DNA of 64,000 nucleotides, taken from contig CAVSDF010000006.1 of assembly GCA_963726715.1 (NCBI GenBank), positions 124,001-188,000 on the forward strand. The letters run 5' to 3'. The DNA is from CAVSDF01 sp963726715 (GTDB lineage: Bacteria; Bacteroidota; Rhodothermia; Rhodothermales; BA12). Positions 55,267 through 63,671 of this stretch are shown here, in pieces. Within the stretch, counting starts at the first letter, position 1; each line of letters opens with the position of its first letter. The notes beneath the pieces were generated by a model that did no database searches, had not been told where the DNA came from, and worked only from the letters and a program-made list of their open reading frames with translations. The translations under genes and the position numbers were made by a program.

Positions 55267-55827
55267 ATGGCACACGCCGCCAACGCCGACCACGGCCACC
55301 ACATCACCCCGCCGCGCACGCTCCTCACCGTGCTCGCCGTGCTCGCTGGACTGACGGCCCTCACCGTTTGGACGGGCAAGGCCGACTGGATTCCTTCCGT
55401 CCTTCACGTCCCGCTCGCGCTCGTCATCGCGACGATCAAGGTGGTGTTCGTCGTCCGCATCTTCATGGGCTTGAAGTACGACAACCGCGTCAACAGCCTG
55501 GCCTTCGTGTCGTCGCTCGTCTTCGTCGGCGTCTTCCTGACCTTCACGCTCTTCGACACGATGTTTCGCGGCGACCTCGGCAACGTCGACTCGCAGACGA
55601 TCCGCGACGAACAGGCCCTCGTGGCCGGAGACTCGCTCCTGCTCGCGCGCTACGGGACCCTTCTCGTCACCCCGACCGACTCGGCAAACGCTCGAAACGC
55701 CGTCCCCGCCGACACGGCAGGCATGGTGACCGGCCTCACTGCCCCCGGCGCCGACACCACGCGCGACGCCTCGACGACGCTCCCTGCCGCCTCCCTCGAC
55801 ACGACCTCGGCCGCCGCTGGCCGCTGA
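55267..55827 (+). CDS. coxD: Cytochrome caa3 oxidase subunit IV
   Basis: A 186-residue protein with three helices in its first 100 residues (TLLTVLAVLAGLTALTVW, HVPLALVIATIKVVFVVRIF and LVFVGVFLTFTLFDTMF), matching the prokaryotic oxidase subunit IV (COX4_pro) pattern, including the conserved LKYDNRVN loop. The C-terminal 85 residues form an extra hydrophilic Asp/Thr/Ala-rich tail not usual for the family. It sits directly after coxC. The ATG at 55267 gives the His-rich MAHAANADHGHH start seen in relatives. Confidence 0.86.
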   Translation: MAHAANADHGHHITPPRTLLTVLAVLAGLTALTVWTGKADWIPSVLHVPLALVIATIKVVFVVRIFMGLKYDNRVNSLAFVSSLVFVGVFLTFTLFDTMFRGDLGNVDSQTIRDEQALVAGDSLLLARYGTLLVTPTDSANARNAVPADTAGMVTGLTAPGADTTRDASTTLPAASLDTTSAAAGR

Positions 55828-55849
55828 GCCGATCCGACCCGTTCACCCG

Positions 55850-56161
55850 ATGCTCTACGTCGCCGTCTTTGCTGGAGTGCTCGTCCCCGTCACCTTCGCG
55901 GGTCTCGTGTGGGTGATCGGCACCGCGGTGCGCATCTACGCGCCCGACGAGCGGCACTCGCCGTTTTCGAGCCACGACCCCGCCATGCGGGCTGTCCTCG
56001 CGCGCCTCGCCGGACTGCACCGGATGAGCGCCCGCGACATCCGCGCCGACCTTCGTGCCCGCGAGCGCGAGTACCGCGGGCCGGCGTACTGCTTCGAGAA
56101 AGGCCAGCCCGCCGATCTTCCCCGAGACTGGGTGCGCGATGTGCGCGCCCGCTGCAACTGA
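55850..56161 (+). CDS. Small membrane protein at the end of the caa3 cluster
   Basis: An unrecognised 103-residue protein with a single N-terminal helix (LYVAVFAGVLVPVTFAGLVW) and a charged C-terminal domain of about 70 residues with two cysteines (YCFEKGQPADL and the final RARCN). The helix is followed by a basic-acidic mix (VRIYAPDERHSPFSSHD). It begins 22 bp after the subunit IV gene and ends 4 bp before metF, so it is part of the same transcript. A small oxidase subunit or assembly protein is possible; no family is recognised. Confidence 0.65.
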   Translation: MLYVAVFAGVLVPVTFAGLVWVIGTAVRIYAPDERHSPFSSHDPAMRAVLARLAGLHRMSARDIRADLRAREREYRGPAYCFEKGQPADLPRDWVRDVRARCN

Positions 56162-56165
56162 ACCC

Positions 56166-57128
56166 ATGAAGGTCACCGAGGCCATCGACCGCGCCTCCGC
56201 CGACGGAGCCGCGCCGCTCATCTCCTACGAGATCATCCCGCCCAAACGCGGCGGGTCGGTGGCCGACGCCCTCGCCGTCGTCGACGCGCTCGCCGCCTTC
56301 GATCCGCCCTTCATCGACGTCACGAGCCACGCGGCGCAGGCGTACTACGAAGAGCTTCCCGACGGCACCGTCAAGCGGCTCGTCCGGCGCAAGCGGCCCG
56401 GCACGATCGGCCTGTGCGCCGCCATCAAGGCCCGTCACGGCATCGAAGCCGTCCCGCACCTGCTCTGCGCCGGGTTCACGCGCGAGGAGACCGAAGACGC
56501 GCTCGTCGAACTCGGCTACCTCGGCGTCCACAACGTGATGGCCCTGCGCGGCGACGACGTGGCCGACAAGCCGGTGCCGTCCGACCGCTCCGTCAACCGC
56601 TGCGCCGCCGACCTCGTCGGGCAGATCGCGGACATGAACGCGGGGCGCTACCTCGAAGACCTCCTCGACGCGCGCCCGGCGGACTTCTGCGTCGGCGTGG
56701 CCGGGTACCCTGAGAAGCACTTCGCCGCCGCCAACCGCGCCCGCGACATCGCCGAACTCAAGCGCAAGGTCGACGCGGGCGCCGAGTACGTGGTCACGCA
56801 GATGTTCTTCGACAACAGCCACTTCCGCACGTTCGTCGCCGACTGCCGCACCGCAGGCATCGAGGTGCCGATCATCCCCGGCCTCAAGATCATCACCACG
56901 GCGGCGCACGTGACGAGCCTGCCGCGCGCCTTCCACATCGACCTGCCCGAGGAACTCGTCGGTGAGATCACGGCTGCGCCCCAGCACGCGCGCGAGATCG
57001 GCATCCGGTGGGCGATCCGGCAGAGCGAGGAACTGCTCAGCGACGATGTGCCGATCCTCCACTACTACATCATGCAGAGTGCCGCCGCCGTCAGCCAGGT
57101 CGTCGAAGCCCTCCGCAAGACGGCGTGA
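56166..57128 (+). CDS. metF: 5,10-methylenetetrahydrofolate reductase
   Basis: Flavoprotein that reduces methylene-THF to methyl-THF for methionine synthesis, 320 residues, slightly longer than the usual 290. The opening ISYEIIPPKRGGSVADAL carries the conserved catalytic glutamate; further blocks are DVTSHAAQAYYEELPDG, HNVMALRGDDVADKPVP, CVGVAGYPEKH and VVTQMFFDNSHFRTF. The ATG at 56166 lies 4 bp after the previous stop, so the gene is probably translated from the end of the respiratory operon transcript. A strong terminator follows. Why metF rides with the oxidase genes is not obvious. Confidence 0.92.
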   Translation: MKVTEAIDRASADGAAPLISYEIIPPKRGGSVADALAVVDALAAFDPPFIDVTSHAAQAYYEELPDGTVKRLVRRKRPGTIGLCAAIKARHGIEAVPHLLCAGFTREETEDALVELGYLGVHNVMALRGDDVADKPVPSDRSVNRCAADLVGQIADMNAGRYLEDLLDARPADFCVGVAGYPEKHFAAANRARDIAELKRKVDAGAEYVVTQMFFDNSHFRTFVADCRTAGIEVPIIPGLKIITTAAHVTSLPRAFHIDLPEELVGEITAAPQHAREIGIRWAIRQSEELLSDDVPILHYYIMQSAAAVSQVVEALRKTA

Positions 57129-57188
57129 GGTTGGAGGGATGGTGAGTTTGTGGGGGTATGGGGAGGGGGCTGGCGCTCCCAAACGCAG

Positions 57189-57223
57189 CGCCGCCCGACA
57201 TCCTGGGCGGACATCGGGCGGCG
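57189..57223. terminator. Bidirectional hairpin between metF and hpf
   Basis: CGCCGCCCGA (57189-57198) pairs perfectly with TCGGGCGGCG (57214-57223) across a 15-nt loop. It lies between convergent metF and hpf genes; each side has only a short T-rich flank. It is the likely end of the act-cox-metF operon. Confidence 0.7.
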
Positions 57224-57244
57224 GTTCAGGCGTGAGCGGTGCCG

Positions 57245-57556
57245 TCAGTGCCAGACGGTACGCTCGGGGTCGTGGGCGTGACGCTGTTCCTTCTGCTTGA
57301 CGAGGACGCGCTTGAGGCTCTCGACGCACGCATCGACAGCTTCCTGGTGGGAGGCGCCACGCTCGGAGCAGAAGACGTCGGGGCCTGGGATGGCGAGGCG
57401 GATCTCGGCTTTCTTCTCGAGGCCGTCTTCGCTGAGCGTCACGTGGGCTGTATCGATGCGCGAGTAGACACGGCCGAGCTTCTCGAGGGCCGCTTCGGTG
57501 TGGGCCTGGAGAGCGTCGCTGTGGTCGAGGTGGCGGAAGGTGACGTGCGTCTGCAT
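57245..57556 (-). CDS. hpf: Ribosome hibernation promoting factor (short HPF/YfiA type)
   Basis: A 103-residue short-form HPF. The sequence MQTHVTFRHLDHSDALQAHT, EAALEKLGRVYSRID and then VTLSEDGLEKKAEIRLAIPG, EAVDACVESLKRVLVKQKEQ matches the beta-alpha-beta fold that sits in the ribosomal A/P sites during stasis. No long C-terminal dimerisation domain is present. The start complements 57554-57556. It lies 6 bp downstream of the ybeY stop on the same strand, which is a sensible ribosome-related pairing. Confidence 0.9.
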   Translation of the reverse strand: MQTHVTFRHLDHSDALQAHTEAALEKLGRVYSRIDTAHVTLSEDGLEKKAEIRLAIPGPDVFCSERGASHQEAVDACVESLKRVLVKQKEQRHAHDPERTVWH

Positions 57557-57562
57557 CGGGCG

Positions 57563-57991
57563 TCAGGGATTTGTGAACGGGAGGTCAAGGTAACAGTCCT
57601 CAAGCCCCCTCATGGTTTCCCGGTCGGCATCTTCGGTGTCGTCGTAACCGCAAAGGTGCAGCAGCCCGTGCACCGCGTAGCGCATCGCCTCGCGCTCGTA
57701 GTCGCTCCCGAACTCGCCGCAGCGCTCGGCGGCGGTGTCGAGATCGACGTAGACCTCGCCCTCCAAGGCCCCGCTGCCGTCGTCGGCGCCGAGCCAGAAC
57801 GACAATACGTCCGTGTCGTAGTCGTGCGCGAGATAGGCGACGTTCATCTCGCGGACCGTCGCGTGGTCGGTCAGCACGACGGTCACCTCGCCGGTCTCGC
57901 GCCCTTCGCCCGCCGCGGCGGCATCGAGGACGGCTCGCAGGCGGTCGAGGTCGAGCGTGCGCGTGTCGTGGTCGAGTTCGAGGTCGATCAT
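57563..57991 (-). CDS. ybeY: Endoribonuclease YbeY
   Basis: A single-strand-specific metal-dependent RNase involved in 16S rRNA maturation and quality control. The 142 residues carry the diagnostic zinc site HGLLHLCGYDD (HxxxHxxxxxD), preceded by MNVAYLAHDYDTDVLSFWLG and EVYVDLDTAAERCGEFGSDY. The length is within the family range. The ATG complements 57989-57991 (MIDLELDHDTRT). It is followed 6 bp later by hpf and preceded by an unknown gene on the same strand. Confidence 0.93.
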   Translation of the reverse strand: MIDLELDHDTRTLDLDRLRAVLDAAAAGEGRETGEVTVVLTDHATVREMNVAYLAHDYDTDVLSFWLGADDGSGALEGEVYVDLDTAAERCGEFGSDYEREAMRYAVHGLLHLCGYDDTEDADRETMRGLEDCYLDLPFTNP

Positions 57992-58028
57992 CGGGGCAGC
58001 ATCAGGGACGCAGGGCGCCTGAGGCGCC

Positions 58029-58505
58029 TCAGGCGGGGTCGTCGAAGAACGTCTCGGCGAGCGAGAGCGCGACGCTGGACATCGCCAGTTCGGCGGGGAG
58101 CGTCATGAAATCCGCGGAGAGGAGCCGCTCGTCGACGTGGGCATAGAGCGAACACCCGGCGCCGCGCTCGACGACGAGGCCGCTGAGCATCGTCCCGCGG
58201 CGCGAGAGGAAGATCACCTCGCCGAGTTCGTCGGACGTGACGACGGCGGTGATGCCGTGGAGTTGCACGAGTGACTCGCGCCCGAGTACCGTCACCACGT
58301 TCGGCGCGACATCGGCGAGCGCAGGGGGGAGGTCCAGGCGCGTGCTGATCTCGACGCTCAGGCTGCGGTCGGCGCCGGTGAGGTCGAAGCGCACAAGGCC
58401 GTCCGGCGTCATCGTGGCGTCGGTGCCGAGCACGGCGGCGACGCGTGCGAGCGTGGCGGGGCCGAACAGGTCGGCAGGGGTAGTGTCGGGCGCGGCGTCG
58501 GTCAT
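58029..58505 (-). CDS. Conserved-looking hypothetical protein
   Basis: A 158-residue soluble protein not recognised. It has an alpha/beta look: PADLFGPATLARVAAVLGTD, then DLTGADRSLSVEIST, VLGRESLVQLHGITAVVTSD, and an end LPAELAMSSVALSLAETFFD. No signal peptide or membrane helix is seen, and there are no clear catalytic motifs. It lies 37 bp upstream of ybeY on the same strand, so it probably shares its transcript. The ATG complementing 58503-58505 is used; the open frame continues upstream through unrelated sequence. Confidence 0.65.
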   Translation of the reverse strand: MTDAAPDTTPADLFGPATLARVAAVLGTDATMTPDGLVRFDLTGADRSLSVEISTRLDLPPALADVAPNVVTVLGRESLVQLHGITAVVTSDELGEVIFLSRRGTMLSGLVVERGAGCSLYAHVDERLLSADFMTLPAELAMSSVALSLAETFFDDPA

Positions 58506-58674
58506 GGGCGCCAAAGTAGGGCCATCGAGGGGGCGCAGGCAACGCCCGTGCGGGGCATCGGTACGAGCGGCAGAGACGCGCACGTCGGCCCGTCCGGACG
58601 CGTGCAGAGACCTGGCCCGACGCCGCCGGTCATCGCGGGACGAACGGGGCCGTGCAGAACGCGCTGCAGGTGTC

Positions 58675-59022
58675 TCAGGCCGCTCCGGTGCCTGTCGTGG
58701 GGGCGTCGAAGGGGAGCTCCGCCGACGCAACGGGCACGACGGACGGGCGCATCGCCGGGATGCTCTCGGGCACCTCGAAGCGCGGGCGCACGATGTCTTC
58801 GTCCGGAAGCGGGTTGAGCGAGACGACGTCCTTGGCGTGAAGGCCTTTCTGCCCGTCGTCGAGCGCGAAGGTCACCTCCTCGTCGGTGCGGAGCGTGCGG
58901 AAGCGCGTTTCGGAGACGATTGCGGTGTAGTGGACGAAGATGTCGGGACCTTCGGCGGGGTTGACGAGAAAGCCATAGCCTTTCTTGGCGTCGAACCACT
59001 TGACGGTGCTGGTCTGCTTCAT
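58675..59022 (-). CDS. Cold-shock domain protein
   Basis: An RNA/DNA chaperone of 115 residues. The cold-shock domain fills residues 1-66 with the two RNA-binding motifs KGYGFLV and DIFVHYTAI, preceded by MKQTSTVKWFDAK and followed by VTFALDDGQKGLHAKDVV. The remaining 50 residues are a Pro/Val-rich tail (PRFEVPESIPAMRPSVVPVA) not found in the classic 67-residue CspA, and they may mediate partner binding. The ATG complements 59020-59022. It probably has its own promoter in the 586-bp gap upstream, where TAACATTG occurs on the minus strand near 59103-59110. Confidence 0.9.
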   Translation of the reverse strand: MKQTSTVKWFDAKKGYGFLVNPAEGPDIFVHYTAIVSETRFRTLRTDEEVTFALDDGQKGLHAKDVVSLNPLPDEDIVRPRFEVPESIPAMRPSVVPVASAELPFDAPTTGTGAA

Positions 59023-59608
59023 GGGAGAAACGGAGGAATGACGGACGAGAGAACGGAGCGCCGTCGGGAGACGCAGGGGGTGATGATACCCATGTAGGAC
59101 CAATGTTACAAGAGCCATCCGGTAAAAGCTCTACTTCCTTCGCTGCCAGCACCTCCGGAAGAGGAAATGTCGAAATGCCCCACGGGCTGAATCAACGGGA
59201 ATAGCACCCGAACCGGTCCGCGCCTACTCCCCGCACCTTTCGTTCCATTCGTCGGCGCTTTGGTGCCTTCATCTTGCGTCGGACCGCAGGGGGCGAATCC
59301 GGTCGTCCTGTCCTTCGCGCCGGAGCGTGCGCGAGGACGCGCGTCGGCGCAGATTCGAACCGACCCCTTGGCTCACCCTGTCCGTTCGCTCCTGCATCGA
59401 ATCGTCCAGCCTGCCGCACCGCGGGGCGATCCGGTCCTTCAGCGCTTTTGACGACGAGAGTGCCGCGCTGCGCTCGCAATGACGGGGCCGGTGTGGAGCG
59501 GTAGGAGGAAAGCCAAACCGCCCCGTCTCGACTTCTCCAGAAACGCCGAAGCGCCCGCTCGCGGGGGCGGGCGGGCGCTTCGGGAGGCGCGTCTCGTCTC
59601 AGGGGACG
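59023..59608. other. Intergenic region with degenerate repeats
   Basis: No gene was recognised in these 586 bp. The part next to the cold-shock gene (59090-59150) is AT-richer than the surroundings and is the likely promoter region for it. Around 59440-59486 lies GAGAGTGCCGCGCTGCGCTC followed by GCAATGAC, matching the right arm of the TGTCATTGCGAG repeat family. A 13-bp-stem terminator for the next minus-strand gene closes the region. A TTCGAACC near 59354 is not part of a tRNA. Confidence 0.55.
59546..59583 (-). terminator. Hairpin terminator of the DUF2723 gene
   Basis: CCGAAGCGCCCGC (59546-59558) pairs perfectly with GCGGGCGCTTCGG (59571-59583), a 13-bp stem with a 12-nt loop. On the minus strand it is followed by CGTTTCTGG. 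It lies 26 bp beyond the stop of the DUF2723 gene. Confidence 0.75.
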
Positions 59609-62600
59609 TCAGCGCGTCGGACGGGCGCTGTCGCCGGGGGCGGCGTCGGGCGCGGTGGGGCGGACGGCGCGCGGCGCAGCGGTCGTGTCGAGGCCGATGT
59701 CGCGGCGGGCCTGGGCGACGAGGAGCGCGAGGGTGTCGGGCGTCGTCGTGAGGGCCGGGATGCCGGTTTTGCGCGCGAGATCGTCGGCGAGGGCCTTGGC
59801 GGCTGCGAGATCGCCCGAAGCGCCGAGCGTCAGGATGAGGCCCTGCGCGTTCTGGAACGTCTCGTCGGGCGAGAGGGCGCGCGCGTTGGCCAAGGCCGTG
59901 AAGACCGGCGTGGCGTCGGCGATGAGCTGCCGCGCGACGGGCGCGTTGCCGCCCTGCAGAGCGATGCGCGCCGCGTAGAGCGCGAAGTTGACGCCGAGCG
60001 CACGGTCGGACATCGACGGCGAGGCGTAGAGACCGTTCAGGTAGCCGCCCGCCTGCCCGAGCACCAGTCCGACCCGGTCGCTCGCACCGGCCTTGGCGTA
60101 CGCCTGCGCCATGAACGAGAACGAGCGCGCGTCGCCGCCGATCGTCGTGAAGGGCACGCGCTCCATCAGGGTGTCGAGGAGCGCGATGGCCTCGGCGTTG
60201 CGGCCCTCGCTGGCCAGGCTCTCGCCGACGCGCGAGTAGATGTTGCGGTAGTTGTCCACCATCCGGCGGATGTTCTCGTCGAAGTAGGCCGTCGTGTCGC
60301 TGAGGCTGCGGAAGCGGAAGCCGCGCATCCGTTCGAGGGTGATGTCACCGGCGACGCGCCCGAGCGGCTCGTCGTGGCGCACGGGCACGACGCGCTGCGC
60401 CTGCCCTTCGAGCTGGAAATGGTTCGAAAGACCCACCTGCCCGTCGGGCGCGACGGTGACGGCGAAGTAGATCGGGCGCTGCCAGCCGTTCTGCGCATTC
60501 GCGCGGAGCATCGACACGATCGAGAGGTCGTTCGGCCCGAGGACGTAGAAGTCCTGTCCGTACTGTCGCCCCTCGACGCGCCACTTCATCGGCCGCTCGA
60601 CGAGGCCCGCATCGGAGGCGAGCACGCCGGGGACGCCGCTCATCACGGGTCCGCCTGCGCGTCCGCCCGCGCCCATCGTCATCGTCGGCCCCTCGACGCC
60701 GCGCTGCGCGGCCGGGTCGGGCACGGGCAGTTCGAGCGTCTGCGGCGTCCACTGGATGCCGCCCGCGTCGCCGATCTGCGTGATCTCGGCGTCGGAGAGG
60801 TCCATCGCGATGGGCTTCGAGTCGCGCGAGGCCTGGGCCTTCATCTGCCGGATGTACCACGGCGTCTGGAGCAGGCTCAGATTCGAGACGCGCACGTCGC
60901 GGCGCACGCCTTCTACTTCTTGCAGGTACCAGAGCGGGAAGGTGTCGTTGTCGCCGTTGGTGAAGAGGACGCCCTGCTCGGCGACGCTCTGGAGCATGTT
61001 GTAGGCGTAGTCGGGAGCGACGTACTGCTTCGAGCGGTCGTGGTCGTCGTAGTTGACGGCGGTCATCAGGCCGGGCACGGCGGCGATAACGACGACCGAG
61101 GTGAGCGCGGCGGCGGGGAGCGCCATGCCGGGCGCGCGGCGGCGCAGCGCCTCGGCGGCCAGTTCGACGAGGCCGGTCGCGCCGATACCGATCCACAGGG
61201 CAAAGGCGAAGAACGAGGCGACGTACGAGTAGTCACGCTCGCGCGGCTGGAACGGCGCCTGGTTCAGGTAGACGATGATGCCCAGCCCGGTGAGCAGGAA
61301 GAGCAGGCCGACGGCGCTCGCCCGGCGCCAGTCGCGCCAGATGTGGTACGCCATCCCGAAGAGGCCGAGGAGCAGGGGCAGGGCGAAGTACGCATTCTCG
61401 CTCTTGCGCTCGCTCGGCGTCTGCCGCACCGTCATCCGGCCCGGAATGCTGCTGTCGATGAAGTCGAAGCCGGTGATGGCGGGCGATCCCTGCGTGTCGG
61501 AATCCTTCCCGGCGAACTGCCAGAGGAAGTACCGCCAGTACATGTAATTGACCTGATAGCCGACGAAGAAGTCAGCGTCCGACGTGTAGCGCTGGTACTC
61601 GCGGATGTGCTCGGGCACCTGCGAGTGGCGCCGCGGGAAGGACTTGGTGACGAACGTCTGCGTGGCGTTGTCGTAGCCCGGCCCGCTGAGCTTGAACCCG
61701 CTCTCCCCGTACTGCTCGCGCTTGAGGTAGGAGACGATGCCCTCGACGTTCTCCGGGTCGTTCTCGTCGATCGGCGGGTTCGCCGCCGAGCGGATGAAGA
61801 TGAGCGCGTACGTCGAGTAGCCGATCAGGATCGCCGCGAGCGAGAGCGCGAGCAGGTTGAGCGCGAGGCGCCGCCGCTGGTGCGTCCACCGGATCATCCA
61901 CGCGAGAGCGCCGACGACGACGAGCATCGGGATCGTGATCGAGCCGACCTGCCGCATCAGCGTCGGCAGCCACTGGATGATGCCGGGGTAGACGAGCAGG
62001 AAGACGACCGCCGAGACCGCCCCGACGGCGAACACGCCGATCCAGCGCTGCTTGGTCGTCCACTCCTCGCGTTCGACTTCCGAGAAGTAGAAGATGAGCG
62101 CGCAGAAGAACAGCGCGAGCAGGTTGAGCAGGTGCACGCCGATCGCCAGGCCGAACATGTACGCGATGACCACGAGGTAGCGGTTCGCTTGCAGGCCGAA
62201 CGGGTGGCGCTCCTGCCCGGGAATGCGCGTCTCTTCGAGCGCCGCGTCCTCGCTCCATTTGAGGATGAGCCAGACGACGAGGGCCGTAAAGAACATCGAG
62301 GCGGCGTAGACCTCGGCCTCCGTCGCGTTGAACCAGAACGAGTCGCTGGCCCCGAACGCAAGCGCGCCGACGGCGCCGCCGACGAGCGCGGCGAGGTGAT
62401 CGGTCCACGAGCGCTCGGCGACGGGCGGCTGCCAGTGCTGCGCGAGCCGCACGATGCTCAGGTGCGTGAGCAGGACGGTCGCGGCGCTCGAAAGCACCGA
62501 GATCAGGTTGATCGAGTACGCCACGTTCTCCGGGTCGCCCGCGAACATCGAGAAGAACCGCCCGACGAGCATGTAGAACGGCGCGCCCGGTGGGTGCGAG

Positions 62601-62740
62601 ACCTGCAGGCCGTGCGAGATGGCGATGAACTCGCCGCAGTCCCAGAACGACGCCGTCGGGGCGACGGTGAGCAGGTACAGGACGAAGGCTGCGGTGAAGA
62701 CGAGACCGGCGGTGGCCTGGTGGAGACGCGTGGCGTTCAT
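59609..62740 (-). CDS. DUF2723 polytopic membrane protein
   Basis: A 1043-residue membrane protein of the DUF2723 family, distantly related to GT-C protein-O-mannosyltransferases. The N-terminal block AAFVLYLLTVAPTASFWDCG followed by EFIAISHGLQVSHPPGAPFY is the family signature, with the acidic and HPPG residues of the GT-C catalytic loop. About twelve helices fill residues 1-600. The C-terminal 440 residues are soluble with tetratricopeptide-like helices (NYRNIYSRVGESLASEGRNA). It may transfer a sugar from a polyprenyl donor to exported proteins, as in Bacteroidota general O-glycosylation. The start complements 62738-62740; it has its own terminator. Confidence 0.87.
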   Translation of the reverse strand: MNATRLHQATAGLVFTAAFVLYLLTVAPTASFWDCGEFIAISHGLQVSHPPGAPFYMLVGRFFSMFAGDPENVAYSINLISVLSSAATVLLTHLSIVRLAQHWQPPVAERSWTDHLAALVGGAVGALAFGASDSFWFNATEAEVYAASMFFTALVVWLILKWSEDAALEETRIPGQERHPFGLQANRYLVVIAYMFGLAIGVHLLNLLALFFCALIFYFSEVEREEWTTKQRWIGVFAVGAVSAVVFLLVYPGIIQWLPTLMRQVGSITIPMLVVVGALAWMIRWTHQRRRLALNLLALSLAAILIGYSTYALIFIRSAANPPIDENDPENVEGIVSYLKREQYGESGFKLSGPGYDNATQTFVTKSFPRRHSQVPEHIREYQRYTSDADFFVGYQVNYMYWRYFLWQFAGKDSDTQGSPAITGFDFIDSSIPGRMTVRQTPSERKSENAYFALPLLLGLFGMAYHIWRDWRRASAVGLLFLLTGLGIIVYLNQAPFQPRERDYSYVASFFAFALWIGIGATGLVELAAEALRRRAPGMALPAAALTSVVVIAAVPGLMTAVNYDDHDRSKQYVAPDYAYNMLQSVAEQGVLFTNGDNDTFPLWYLQEVEGVRRDVRVSNLSLLQTPWYIRQMKAQASRDSKPIAMDLSDAEITQIGDAGGIQWTPQTLELPVPDPAAQRGVEGPTMTMGAGGRAGGPVMSGVPGVLASDAGLVERPMKWRVEGRQYGQDFYVLGPNDLSIVSMLRANAQNGWQRPIYFAVTVAPDGQVGLSNHFQLEGQAQRVVPVRHDEPLGRVAGDITLERMRGFRFRSLSDTTAYFDENIRRMVDNYRNIYSRVGESLASEGRNAEAIALLDTLMERVPFTTIGGDARSFSFMAQAYAKAGASDRVGLVLGQAGGYLNGLYASPSMSDRALGVNFALYAARIALQGGNAPVARQLIADATPVFTALANARALSPDETFQNAQGLILTLGASGDLAAAKALADDLARKTGIPALTTTPDTLALLVAQARRDIGLDTTAAPRAVRPTAPDAAPGDSARPTR

Positions 62741-62907
62741 GCAGCGAAGAAGTGGCAGCCGACGCCCTCAGCGGGGCGCGCGGCGCGGTGGCGCGGACGC
62801 GGAAGTTGCGTGCAACGCCGTCGTAACGCCAGGTTTCCACGCGCTCGTGTCTTCGGCATCGCCTCATCCGCTGCCTGCGGCCGTGTTCGCCCCCGCCCCA
62901 ACGCGAC

Positions 62908-62941
62908 GCGGGGGCGGCAGCCCGAGGGCCACCGCCCCCGC
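62908..62941 (-). terminator. Hairpin after the outer-membrane barrel gene
   Basis: GCGGGGGCGG (62908-62917) pairs with CCGCCCCCGC (62932-62941), a perfect 10-bp GC stem. An alternative partner, GCCCCCGC at 62889-62896, could pair with the 5' half instead, giving two competing folds. It lies 45 bp beyond the stop at 62987. No T run follows, so its efficiency as a terminator is uncertain. Confidence 0.55.
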
Positions 62942-62986
62942 CGGGACGCACGCGCGAACGTGCCGCGCAGCCGGGTCGACCGGTTA

Positions 62987-63457
62987 TCAGAACATGATGC
63001 CCGCGCCGATGCCGACGCCCTGCGCGTTCGTCGTCGAGATCTGGAGCTGCAGGTACGGGCGCGCCGACGGACGGTTGAATTCGGCGCCGAAGAGGAAGTT
63101 GGCGCCCGGCTCGGCATCGCCCTTCTTGTTGTCGTCCTTCTTGTAGCCGACGGCGAAGCCGATGCCTGCATAGGGCGTGAACGAGGTCGTCATGCCCGCG
63201 CCGAAGTCGTAGAGGGCGTTGAGGTTGAGCTGCGCCTGGAACTCGGTGCCCTTGTTCGGGAGGAGCACGTCGAGGCTGGGGTTGAAGCGGAGCGGGATGG
63301 AGACGCCGGGCTGCGTGCGTGCCTGGAGGCTCACGAAGGGGGTATCGGCGTCGAAGTCGTAGCCGCCGCCGAGGCCGAAGCGGGTCTGGGCGGCGGCGGT
63401 GTTCACCGATACGAGGGTCGCAAGGGCGAAGGCGGACGTGGTAAAGAGGCGGGTCAT
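62987..63457 (-). CDS. Outer-membrane beta-barrel protein
   Basis: An exported 156-residue protein with signal peptide MTRLFTTSAFALATLVSVNT ending AAAQ. The mature part shows alternating strands (RFGLGGGYDFDADTPFVSLQ, YAGIGFAVGY, PYLQLQISTTNAQG) and ends VGIGAGIMF, a terminal aromatic beta-signal. It resembles small OmpX/opacity-type barrels. The function is unknown. It is transcribed divergently from the partial gene at 63672 and lies upstream of the DUF2723 gene on the same strand, separated by a hairpin. Confidence 0.8.
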   Translation of the reverse strand: MTRLFTTSAFALATLVSVNTAAAQTRFGLGGGYDFDADTPFVSLQARTQPGVSIPLRFNPSLDVLLPNKGTEFQAQLNLNALYDFGAGMTTSFTPYAGIGFAVGYKKDDNKKGDAEPGANFLFGAEFNRPSARPYLQLQISTTNAQGVGIGAGIMF

Positions 63458-63644
63458 GGGAGACGTGGATGGATGTGGGGAACGCACCGGAGCCGGTGCC
63501 GCAGGTGAGGGAGGCAAAACCTACGGCGACTCAACGGATTGGTTGAGCCACTCGGTGCAACGGACGGGCAACCCCCTGCGACGCGCGGGTAACAGGTCGG
63601 GGGCCGCGCACGCATTTCGACGGGTCTCCACGGCACCCGCGTGG

Positions 63645-63652
63645 TACTTTCG
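63645..63652 (+). promoter_or_regulatory. Putative -7 box TACTTTCG
   Basis: TACTTTCG, identical to the octamer before the GWxTD gene at 26541, lies 19 bp before the ATG at 63672 and is preceded by GTGG as there. A -33 TTG at the right spacing is not evident. Confidence 0.4.
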
Positions 63653-63671
63653 CCCTCCTGCCCCCGTTTGG

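Noticed and set aside
59340..59365. tRNA T-loop-like TTCGAACC
   Set aside because: The flanking bases do not form the 5-bp T stem and no other arms are present.
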